Part shown: positions 44,668 to 54,522 of the stretch, piece by piece
Layout: every line of letters begins with the position of its first letter
Position numbering within the stretch: the first letter of the stretch is position 1
Source of the DNA: Pomphorhynchus laevis
Taxonomy: Eukaryota; Acanthocephala; Palaeacanthocephala; Echinorhynchida; Pomphorhynchidae
DNA: 64,000 nucleotides
Direction: 5' to 3'
Assembly (NCBI GenBank): GCA_012934845.2
Contig: WNNJ02000012.1
Span: 1 to 64,000 of the forward strand
Program-made: the position numbers and the translations under genes
Notes under the pieces: model-generated
Database searches by the model: none
What the model saw: the letters and a program-made list of their open reading frames with translations, nothing else
What the model was told of the DNA's origin: nothing

Positions 44668-45223
44668 CATGTGGTTGACCGGCTGCACAAACCTAATCGA
44701 TTATTGCATGAACCCGTTAGAAAAGCATGGATCTACGATTAACCGTTTTAGTTTATCACCAAACTGGTGCAAGAATGCTGTCGCTTCTGTTTGTACTTTG
44801 ACCATTGATTCCGCATCAACTGGCGTAAACGAGTATTGTTTCACTTTATTGTCAAGTCGTTACCCTGATTATCCTCCTAGTTCCACAGAAAATTCTGTTA
44901 TTCCACATCTACTAACATAAACTTTTCGTGGTCCGTAATGCATTCACTATGACTGCACTACGCCTTTTCGGACCACGAAAAGTTTATGTTAGTAGATGTG
45001 GAATAACAGAATTTTATGTGAAACTAGGAGGATAATGAGGGTAACGACTTGACAATAAAGTGAAACAATACTCGTTTACACCAGTTGATGCGGAATCAAT
45101 GGTCAAAGTGCAAACAGTTTGCACCAGTTTGGTGATAAACTAAAACGGTTAATCGTAGATCCATGCTTTTCTAACGGGCTCATGCAATAATCGATTAGGT
45201 TTGTGCAGCCGGTCAACCACATG
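44668..45223. repeat. Large inverted repeat (arms ~260 bp, 33-bp spacer)
   Basis: The left arm is 44668-44935 and the right arm 44969-45223; the right arm is its reverse complement with a few changes and about 13 bp less. The left arm is part of the composite unit also found at 24475-24750 and 33258-33540, where no inverted copy follows. The inversion is therefore specific to this third unit and marks the end of the array. Confidence 0.85.
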
Positions 45224-46139
45224 ACCGGCTGTCAACCACATTGTATGGGACGTTACCTGTCCTAAAACACTTGCGGTTAGTAATTTATTCAACGCTGTCT
45301 GTAATGATGTTATTTGTTCCCCCACTGATGCATACAAATGCTACTTTAAATTTTTTGACACTAACAATTTTAAAATTGACAATTTTTCGCTTTTTTTCTT
45401 AACTTGATCATGATAGAACATAATCGGACAACACAAGTTGTCCAATTTTTTAGAAAAATTGGCCAACCTGTGTGTATTTGGCAGTATTCAATATCATAAA
45501 TACTCTTCACTGGTGCATACAAATGTTACTTTAAGTTCATGCTATCATTCTGAACGCTACACTTGAAACAAAAGTTAATATACTTTTCAATGTTTTTTCT
45601 ATATAAAATTCATTAAGTATCTGTAATATCGATTGATAGTATTTTGTGTGGTTTCTATTGTAATATATGGGTCAAAAGATTATGTAGTAAATGTGTAAAT
45701 GATGATTTTTAATAACTTTTTTAAAATCATAAATTATTATATGATTATATGGTAATTATTAATTACTATATTATTTCCATATAATTTAGTATTTACTGAA
45801 CTAACTATAGTAGTCTATGAATGTTAAAACAATGTTGTTTATATACAATTCATTATTAAAAGTATCTGCATATCCTTTGATAGACTACTGCTGTAATTTA
45901 TGAATCAATAGATTATGCAGTAATTATGTTGAGAATTATTTTTAAATAATTATTTAAATATTATTAATTAATTATTATACATAAATTCTATAGATTTTAA
46001 AAATTTACAGTTGATATTAATTGCTTAAAGTTGATTGCTATGTAATTTAATATTAACTGAACATAAATGAACTTGACTGAACCATATATTTGTTTATCTA
46101 AAATATATTCTTCTTAATCTATTTTGTATTATTGATTTG
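45224..46139. other. AT-rich spacer, no recognisable feature
   Basis: About 45224-45250 repeats a few bases of the inverted arm (ACCGGCTGTCAACCACAT). The rest is AT-rich with short local repeats (for example AGTATTTACTG-like text, and CACTGATGCATACAAATG at 45322 and CACTGGTGCATACAAATG at 45509). No coding frame or structural RNA is visible. Confidence 0.5.
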
Positions 46140-47520
46140 CTTTTAGATCAAAAAATCAAGATTCTTGACTTTAATCGTCAGCATTTTACACATTTGCAAA
46201 ATCAAACAAAAGTATGAAATATGGTTTGTTTAACCAAAATTCTGCTCTTTTAGCGGAATTTTGAACAGAATTCATTAGCAGAATTATGATAAAGCAAGAT
46301 CTAGCCTTTGCTATATTCCAAAATTTTACAGGTATACGATTCCCTGTGGGTTAATAAATAACAGTTTGATCTAAACTTTTTAGTAAATTACTAGTCACAC
46401 AATCAAATGATGTTTCATAAATTAGATGTTGTTATTTAGACATCATATCATGCCACTTCTTTATGTTTAATCTTTAAAATTGTGTCATTTGTGGTATAAT
46501 CTATGTCATTTCTGTTTAAATCCTTTATTGAAGACATTTTGGATGCTGATTATTCTATGATATTTTAGCTGTTGTTTGCTTGTGTCTTTAATATGATCAT
46601 TTGTTTCGCGTTTGTATTTAGTTTACTATTTGTTATAAAAATATCTTTCAATTCCTCGTTTAAGATATTTAAATAGAAATTTTATTTCTAAATTTTAATT
46701 ATGAATATAAACCAAAAATTCAATTTATAATTTTTCATTCAATTTGAACGAAAAAAATGTTTCTTTCGCTTTGTTATTTTTGCTTTGCTCTTTAGCTTTA
46801 TTGCTTGTTTTCAATAGGAAAAATTTCAAAAATATACGAATAATGTGTGAATTCTTTAAATAAAATATTTCGTAAAGCAATTATTTTCCTTATAAAGAAT
46901 TCGGTTTCTCTGAAATAAAAATTCCTATTTCGTTTGTTTATACAAACGAATATTTATAGGTTTGTATTCGATTACAAGTGTCAGACGAATATTTTTTCAT
47001 TTTTAATTAAATTATTACTTTTAAATCAATATTTTAATTATAAAATACTAAAAATGGTGTGTGAAGATTTGTCTAAACATAAAATAAAAAAATTAGCGTA
47101 CACAAGAAAGTGACTTCTTTAAATTTTAATTTATTTAATGTTATTTTTGTTACAATTTCAATGCATTGTTATAAAGTGGTTTTGTTATACAAAACACATT
47201 TTCTCTGTTACAGACACAAATTTAGAATTAATTATTCTTTAGTTCTTCATATTGTAATGAATATTAACGTCTTTTAACAGTTATTGTTTCGCATTTTTTT
47301 GTATTTAGAATGGACTTTAATCGTATAAATATTAATACTAAATTATTATTTTTATTATACTTTATATAAATTTTACTTTGTTGAGTCACTTTATTATTGT
47401 TGGCGAGATATTATTTTTTGTAAACAAGTTTCTCTATTTATGCTTTAATTTATATTTTCTATTCGTATTAATTTGAACATCTATTTTTTGAATTACTCTG
47501 AACATCTATTTCGATTAATT
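46140..47520 (+). pseudogene. Inverted, decayed copy of Sec16 5' exons and introns
   Basis: Read on the plus strand, this follows the order of the Sec16 transcript. 46147-46210 resembles exon 13510-13443, after a TTTTAG acceptor and before AAAAGTATGAAATATG, the same donor. 46253-46331 resembles exon 13398-13348, ending TTTTACAG before GTATACGATTC. The intron repeat then follows to about 47520, matching the reverse complement of 14570-15560. Stops and length changes make the exons non-coding. It looks like an old inverted duplication of the Sec16 5' region. Confidence 0.65.
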
Positions 47521-48340
47521 TAATATTTAATTTTTTATATTTAATTCATTTAATTTAATATTCGAATTCATTTATTTAACTTTATATAAAGACAGTCTGT
47601 GAGGCACTATCACTCAAGCCTTCTGATTGCTATTTTATTGTAAATCGATCTAATAGGCATTGTAAGTCCTCATAAAAAAGCCAACGGCATGATGACTAAT
47701 CCCTTTTGATTTGTTGAGAATATAAGTGGATTAGTTTACCTATCGTGATATAAATCTTTGTAAATATAAAAATAATATTGCTACTAATGAATCATATTTG
47801 TTTACTGAATCTACATGTTTTGTAATGTTTTCTAATGTGCATATTTTAAATCTTAAGATTTTCAAGCATTCAGATTCAAAATGTTTTATAATTACTTACG
47901 TTATTTGTTATTATTTATATAATAAATATTGTTAAATATTATTTTTTGTTAACTTTTTTCTCTATTTATGTTATAATTTATATTTTCGATTCGAATTACT
48001 TTGAACATCTATTTTGATTAATTTAATATTTAATATTTTTATATTAAATTCATTTAATTTAATATTCGAATTCATTAATTTTACTTTATATAAAGACAGT
48101 CTGTGAGGCACAAACTTACAAGCCTTCTGATTGCTATCTTTTTGTAAATCGATCTAGTAGGCATTGTAAGATTTTGGTAAGATTTTTCTTAATCTTTTTA
48201 TTAAGATTTTTACGCCTACAGATTCTATATGTTTTATAATTAATTACGTTATAATATACAATTTTTAGAATTGATACAACGGGTCATCAGGAGGAAGTGT
48301 AATTTAATCTGGATTCGGTTCCTATTCTTTGATACAAATT
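47521..48340. repeat. Two direct copies of an AT-rich ~170-bp unit
   Basis: 47505-47680 and 48000-48170 share GACAGTCTGTGAGGCAC, AAGCCTTCTGATTGCTAT and TAAATCGATCTARTAGGCAT. The last string also occurs inverted near 13790-13815. A copy of the dispersed CATCAGGAGGAA motif lies at about 48283-48340. Confidence 0.7.
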
Positions 48341-49598
48341 ACTCGCCAATAATTTATTTTCTCCTTTCTAATTCAATTATCTATCGTTATTTTTTTAATT
48401 CAGAACAAATTATATGAAATTAATCCATAATATTTTTTAAATTGAAGTTTTAAATCACTTGACAATTAGAAAAAATGCCCAATCTGTATATATTCGGCAG
48501 TCTTTTATATTATTATTAAAAAATTATATTTTTATAATTATTTTATTAAATACGGTTGCTTTTGTTCCCTTGTATTGATTTGGGATTCGAAGCAACTCTT
48601 ACTGGATAGTGTTATCCAATTTACGACTGCAGTTGAATTCCCGAACATTTATAAGTTTGGTAGTCAAAGAAAGCGAGCTTTGAAATTAAATGATTAAATG
48701 AGATTTAATCTCAAATAAGATTTTCTCTTGACAGTTTTCATGGAAAGTTTTGCTCAAATAGACAATGTGCAACACAAGAGGATCTTTCCGTATTTGTAAA
48801 TACTGTTTGTGTATGTGCCAACTGCTGTTAAATGCTCGAACTTCCATTCATTTAAAAGCAATATCATTATTGCAGACTAACCACCTATGAATTAGTATAA
48901 TTAATTTGGTAGATATTTGCCAATTCACGTTGTAGTGTTGTAATAACGTTTTGATGCTGGTCGTCCCTTATCACCCAAACGGCAGAAAGTTACTATTTTC
49001 AATAGATTATCTCAAATAATTATTAATTAATTATCATATATTAATTCTGTTAATTATTAAAATAAATAGTTTATAATAATTGCTTAGTTATATTTTATTG
49101 TTTCTTTTTGAATTACATTGAACATATATTTTGATGCATTAAATTAAATAATTACAGCTGATTGTAATTACTTTGCAACAAATTGTTTTCCACCATATAT
49201 GTAATTGTCATCGACACATCGGCAAGATCCTTAATTTAATCTCCTTGATTTTCTTGACGCAAACCATTCATGGTCATGTGCTGTAAGTTATGACCAAAAG
49301 ATAAAATCTCGAATTCAGCCGACCGATATTATGTTTTATTGAAGTGAGAAAAGTCCTAACCTTAGAGCGAAGAAAAAGCTCTTGTTCGTCCGGGGTAGAG
49401 TCGGATGATTCCATCATGGATAAACAAGTCTTAATAACGTGTCGTACTTTGGTCTATTTCAATCTAGAATACATGTACAAACAAAATAAAATATGTCATA
49501 CAATTTTTAAATTTAGCTTTTCTCGTCGTATATATGATCTGCATTTATACCTGGTGACCTACCTACTGTTGTTCAAGTGCTTTTCCTAAACGTGGATC
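48341..49598. other. AT-rich DNA with one exon-like stretch at 49344-49430
   Basis: It is mostly featureless. At 49344-49430 a plus-strand frame reads KVLTLERRKSSCSSGVESDD and ends IMDKQ before GTCTTAATAACG. The serine/acidic run and the possible donor look exon-like, but nothing else supports a gene. Confidence 0.3.
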
Positions 49599-49599
49599 T

Positions 49600-50100
49600 T
49601 CCAAGTTTTTTTTATAATAACATATTGAAAGATATCATTTTCAGTATTGTGAATTTGCACACAATTTTTCACGATCGCATCTCTCTATATACTTTATATT
49701 TAAAGTCTGGTCGTCTGTTGTATAGTCTTATATTCATTGTTCGACCTTATTCACCGACATAATGAGCATGGCATAGACTGCACATTCCAACGTATACGAT
49801 TACTTGATATATACAATCTGTTACAGTCGTTAACGAATAGCTTAGTCCTGTCGAGGTATCTCAAACTTCCGACAGTCAAGGATGATATCGCAGCATTTTG
49901 ATCTATTGGTCTTACACCTGTTGCAATGCCCTTGCTTACTATTATGATTATCTTCTTTGTACACGCTAAGCTTATACTTGACAAGATACCTTGAAATATT
50001 CATTCCTGTGAATATTACTCGATGTCTAAACAATTGTTGTTTATAATATTTTATCAGTATCCTATTTATAACTAGGTTACTGTCTATTTGTAGCAACCGA
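49600..50100 (-). pseudogene. Penelope-like element remnant (GIY-YIG endonuclease part)
   Basis: Minus-strand text has the cysteine and GIY-YIG pattern typical of the C-terminus of Penelope-like retroelements: GHCNRCKTNRSKC, then about 30 residues on a possible IYQVIVYV strand, then CSLCHAHYVGE and GRTMNIRLYNRRP. In the family this is CxxCxxxYVGET followed by an R-containing helix. The frame is broken and no RT is attached, so only the endonuclease end survives. Confidence 0.55.
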
Positions 50101-50459
50101 GGACCGTAATGATACGGAATTATTAGTCTATGATGCCAATTTGATTTATCTTTAGAATAATTCTGATTTCTATGAATTCGGGCTTTTTGTAGTTAATGAT
50201 GAAACTGACGTCGTGTATAACCTCGATACGGCATTATTCTTCAGCAAATTTTCCATCAGGCTTATGGCATTTTTTCTTATAATTTTACAATATACAAAAC
50301 AGCAAATTGGATGATAGACAATATGCTTTGTATTAGAATAATGTACTCCAAATAATCAAATTTCTTCAAAGGAAATACTTCAGTAGCGCGTATTTGACCC
50401 CGCTACTATGTTGGGTCGATTAATAGTTTCCGGTAAGACTTAATATTTTGGGTATGAGC
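50101..50459. other. Spacer before the LINE A element
   Basis: 50215-50330 resembles 20205-20360. At 50385-50430 lies TATGTTGGGTCGA with GTAGCGCG upstream, similar to the CTATGCTGGGTCGA block at about 12173-12187. No gene. Confidence 0.5.
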
Positions 50460-50503
50460 CCGAGTTTTTGGATCTATAAAATAGAGTTTATCGAATTCAT
50501 GCA

Positions 50504-51469
50504 TTGTATAATTGTTTTCTTCGAACATTCGCACTTAAATTTAAGAACAGAGTCGTGTATAACTCTGTCAGATACACGGAGACGACTATTAAGATATCGT
50601 TTGCTTCAGAAGAAGCTATGAATGAATACAAATTTTTTTTAAGTCAATTTAAAAGATATTGGCAAGTTCGAATCAAAGCCTATAATGGTCGGTCTAAAAA
50701 TCAACAATCTTCCAGTTCCACTTGAACATGAAGATTTAGTCAATCTTACCGAGCTTTTTAAAATACATAACGTTAGACCGCTGACAGGTCGAGATGGTAA
50801 CCAGATAAACGTAGGTTTTTGTTCGGCCTCGGTTGGTCAGGCCGAACTGCTTTCTAGAAATCACTGCAAACCCTTTCTGGGGTTCAATCTTAAGTTTACC
50901 ACTGTGTCTACCGAAGAGTATACATACCCGCACTGCAGCCGGTGCCATAAATGGGGGCACTGGGCCTCCAGCTGCAGTAAGGCGGCTTGTTGCGGCCGTG
51001 TGGACAAATGGAATGCCCCACAGACGCTTCTTGTATTAACCCCGTCAAATGCCTCAATTGCGAGGAAGCTCACCCTGCGTGGGCAAGAAAATGCCCTTAT
51101 TTCAAGGCCTACTTATGCAAATTTCAAGCCCTGCGGCCACACAAAGAGACCTTTTCCAAGGTGGCAGTCAGTCCTGTTGCTTCAGATCTTTTTTCTGACC
51201 TCAAATCCGAAATATTTATGAAGAATCTCGAGCAAATGGTTATGAAGATGGTCGCCAATTTGTTTATGAGTCTGCCGTCAGTGGTCGTTCCTGCTGAAAA
51301 ATCAAACAAGAGGGGTGCTTCGGCTCACGCCGTCCCCCCGTTAAAAATCGGGAAACTCATTAAACAAAAACAGAGAAGGGGAAATGAAGACGCTGCCCAG
51401 GGGCAAGTACCTTCACTGGAACGGGCTGGTGGTGGGAAGGGAAACCTTCCTGCTCCTAGTTCGGTCTAG
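50504..51469 (+). pseudogene. LINE A1 ORF1 (zinc-knuckle protein), frame broken twice
   Basis: Three overlapping frames form one ORF1: 50504-50725, 50685-51221 and 50987-51469, with frameshifts near 50690 and 50990. The middle part has CSRCHKWGHWASSC; the last part has CLNCEEAHPAWARKCPYF. Together with the disturbed knuckle between them they give the three-knuckle array of Jockey/I ORF1 proteins. The C-terminal part is basic (KLIKQKQRRGNED). ORF1 ends TAG and ORF2 starts 33 bp later, unlike family B where the two overlap. Confidence 0.8.
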
Positions 51470-51502
51470 GATGGCAATCCCCATTCCAACTAGTTCATCA
51501 CA

Positions 51503-52840
51503 ATGCAGAGTACTCGTGAGCCTTTTTCACTGAATATCCTTCAGTGGAATTCGGGAGGTGCTTCTGCCCTTAGACTTCTATCCGGTAGAGACGCAGATGT
51601 TATAGTCCTTCAGGAGACGCGGTCTATCCGTCTCCCCCAGGACATTACTCGATTTATCCCAAAGCATATCTGTTCCCACTATACTCCGTACATAACCCCG
51701 CCTCACTCTTCTTCCTCTCAAGGACTCTTGACCTTAATTAAGTGCTCTTTAAGGTCCACCCTCTTGCTAAACTACTCATGTCCAGCCCTGTCTTGTATGG
51801 TAGTTTCACTCAGTAAGAACGGTAAACGCCTCAGTCTAGCCAATGTTTACATTCGTCCAGGGGAGATCCACAAGAATCGTGACCTCCTGGATGGTATTAT
51901 CGACAGCGGCTATGACATGATACTAGGGGACTTCAACGACAGAACTGGTCGTTGGATCAACGCATCACTTCGCAGAGCCAGGAACGATTACTTTATTCAC
52001 AAACCACCGTCCCCCACTTTTCATTGCACATCAACAAATTCAATCCTCGACATTTTACTGCTTCACTCTAGGTGGTTACTTAAACCCCTCTGCACGGAGC
52101 AGTCGCGTCAACAGTTGACCACCTCTCATGACCTCATTCGTTAGAGGATAGAGGAGGATACGTTGCTGAGAAGGAGGTTTCACTTTGATCCGATCAGAGT
52201 GGCCTTCTTTCAGTCGGCAATCCGACTCTTCCCCAGAATAAGACATGAGAGTTTAACCGAATTCAATACCTACCTCTCTTCGCAAGCTACCGCGATTTTA
52301 TCGACTACCTACAAAGGTCGCTTATACAATCCCACTGCGACAAAACTCAAGGTCCTAGCTAAATTGCTGAACCTTTCTAATCTCTCTGTTTCCGAAATAC
52401 AAACCCTCTCGAATAAATACTGGAGCACTAGATATATGTTCGAGCTGAGTAGGGATAAGACAAATATTGCTCGTTTTAACCCGTCTCAGTCTTCCTTCTG
52501 GAAGATATTTAGGAAGGAGAAGTTTGTGTGCTGGAAGGATAGGGCATTTGGTTGGATAGGTAAGATAGGCCTTGAAAAAGTTTTGGAAGAGTCACTAGCC
52601 CTTCATAACTATGGAGCCACGCAATCACCTCAACCAATCCCGCCTTGTGGTGACTTCAGGAGTAGGGACTTATCTGTAACAGATATCCTTAACTCCTGGG
52701 GTCCACTTCCGGGCACCTCTAAATCCCACGCTCCACTTTCCTCTCGAGTCTGTCAGCTTTTGACAGCCGATCAGAGAAGAGAGGTGGCCGTCACAATGCT
52801 TCTAGCCTCCCCCATCCGATGTAGCAGGCATCAATATTAG
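51503..52840 (+). pseudogene. LINE A1 ORF2, endonuclease and linker
   Basis: From MQSTREPFSLNILQWNSGG the frame shows APE-type motifs: VIVLQETRSIRL with the catalytic Glu, LANVYIRPGEI, MILGDFNDRTGRWIN and ILDILLLHSRW. A single in-frame TAG at 52142-52144 interrupts it, after which the same frame continues to 52840. An extra C near 52810 (compare the copy at about 19690) shifts the frame before the RT. The reading then passes through VAGINISKRVFIPKKN in another frame and shifts again before KDLRPISIQN. The nickase fold itself is complete. Confidence 0.8.
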
Positions 52841-52918
52841 TAAGAGAGTGTTTATTCCTAAGAAAAATCCTGCTCATGCACTAAAGATCTGCGACCCATT
52901 TCGATTCAAAATGCCCTC

Positions 52919-53962
52919 GTGTCGATTTACGAAAAAGCGCTTGCGCGTAAAATCCGCGACCATTTAAGTAGGCGTAATTTGATCCCTCCTGGTTTTCATG
53001 GGTTCGTCAAAGGTCGCTCGATCCATTCAGCAGTAGGTGAGGTGGAGCAGTTTTGTCGGGAAAATAGCCATCGTCTTGTAGTGGCTGTTTTCCTTGACTT
53101 TTCTGCTGCATTTGACTGCATCTCCATTCCCTTTGTGATCTCTTCTCTCAGGTCCCTCGGGTTGCCTGCGAGAATAGTGAACAGGGTGGAGATACTGCTG
53201 TACACCAAGCGATTTTATTATGAAGACGACCCTAATCCGTGTCAGTCCTACCCTATTACGGGTGTTCCTCAAGGTTCACCACTTTCTCCAATCTTGTATC
53301 TTGCTGCCCCAATTAATCTATTTAAAATATTTAAACGTGAACAACGTCTAGTGGTGTACGCTGATGACACCACAGCCCTGTTCACTGGACGCAGGTGTAA
53401 AGACGTAGTCTCTGACATAAGCCGCTTCTTTTTAAGATTAAAAGACCAGTTACCCAAATCCAATCTTATCTTAAACTCCGCCAAATCGCAGGCGGTTGTC
53501 TTTCATGGCACCACTGCAACAAAGAAAAAATTTAAGAGATTAGCACTCTCTGCACTCTCCTCCATATTTGCCTCAGAACCACTCCCCACCTTCACAAGTC
53601 GAGTAAAATACCTGGGGTTCACCGTTACGGTGAACTGGTCGGCGAAAGCTAACCTGGATAGACTCAAAAGTATCCTGAAGAAAGCTAGGTGGGCTCTGAA
53701 ACGGGCCCAACATCTGTCGTTGATAGGGAAAACTCAGGTGCGCCTCTGGGGCACCTGGGCTATCTCGGGATTAGTCTTCTTCTCTAGAGGACGTCCCCCT
53801 GAGACAAGGCTAAGGTTTCTTAAGCTCCTCGTCTCTCGTTTACCCAGCATAGTCCGCGCCGATTGGATTATTCGGGGTGTGAAAGACCCCGGGTGGTTCA
53901 GTCGGAAAGCGGCGTGTTGGATCGGTTGGGGGGCTCAGATTCCCATGGATTTGAGGCCTTGA
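52919..53962 (+). CDS. LINE A1 reverse transcriptase domain (ORF2 3' part)
   Basis: 347 codons, differing from the left copy (264-1307) by one residue (RSIHS against RSVHS). It contains RT motifs A (VFLDFSAAFDCIS), B (GVPQGSPLSPILY) and C (VVYADDTTAL). It is continuous in frame with the KDLRPISIQN text upstream, so the real domain begins before the first ATG-like codon. No RNase H follows. Because the upstream frame is broken, it is unlikely to be made as part of an active ORF2. Confidence 0.85.
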   Translation: MSIYEKALARKIRDHLSRRNLIPPGFHGFVKGRSIHSAVGEVEQFCRENSHRLVVAVFLDFSAAFDCISIPFVISSLRSLGLPARIVNRVEILLYTKRFYYEDDPNPCQSYPITGVPQGSPLSPILYLAAPINLFKIFKREQRLVVYADDTTALFTGRRCKDVVSDISRFFLRLKDQLPKSNLILNSAKSQAVVFHGTTATKKKFKRLALSALSSIFASEPLPTFTSRVKYLGFTVTVNWSAKANLDRLKSILKKARWALKRAQHLSLIGKTQVRLWGTWAISGLVFFSRGRPPETRLRFLKLLVSRLPSIVRADWIIRGVKDPGWFSRKAACWIGWGAQIPMDLRP

Positions 53963-54522
53963 AGCAGGAAGAAGAGCGGAATGCCGATAGATTTTATTCG
54001 ATTTACATTGACACTAGTCGTCAACGTTTTTTTCTTCATTTATTTATGTTTTTTCTTTTTTTGTTTATGTTTTTTTACGAGTACATAAGAAAATCATTTA
54101 TTTATTTATTTGTTGTGAACTTTTAATTGAGCCTTTTTGCTAGTACAAACTTTTACGTTCAAAACGTTTTTATCCAATAACTTTCTGAAACAAGTGATTT
54201 ATATAATTTCAATCATTCCTGTTTTTAAAATGTGTTTGTTGTTGTAAAAATCGAAGTTAACTTGTAAATTATTTCTCATTTCAATCATCCAGTAAGTAAT
54301 CCAAATTAAAATCGAAAAAAAAACCCGAACAAGGTATACATTTATACATTCGTATATATTAAATGTATAATTATGAATTATTTACAAAACATCAAAACAA
54401 AATACACATTTCCAAAATCAATTACAATTTTTTAAAAATAAAATATGGTAACCAATGAATATCTCTGTTTTCATAAATCAGTTTGCAGGTAGATTAGTTG
54501 TTAAATAATTTTAACTTATTGA

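Larger units (their letters stand above)
50460..54115 (+). mobile_element. LINE family A, nearly full-length (A1)
   Basis: This Jockey-like LINE has ORF1 at about 50504-51469, a 33-bp gap, ORF2 at 51503-53962 and a T-rich 3' UTR with a (TTTA)n end at about 54095-54112. The 5' end is not sharply defined. Frame breaks make it inactive: two in ORF1, an in-frame TAG and two frameshifts in ORF2. Its 3' part is duplicated at 1-1460 with almost no change, because it lies inside the 52.7-kb duplication. It sits head-on to the 3' end of Sec16. Confidence 0.9.
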
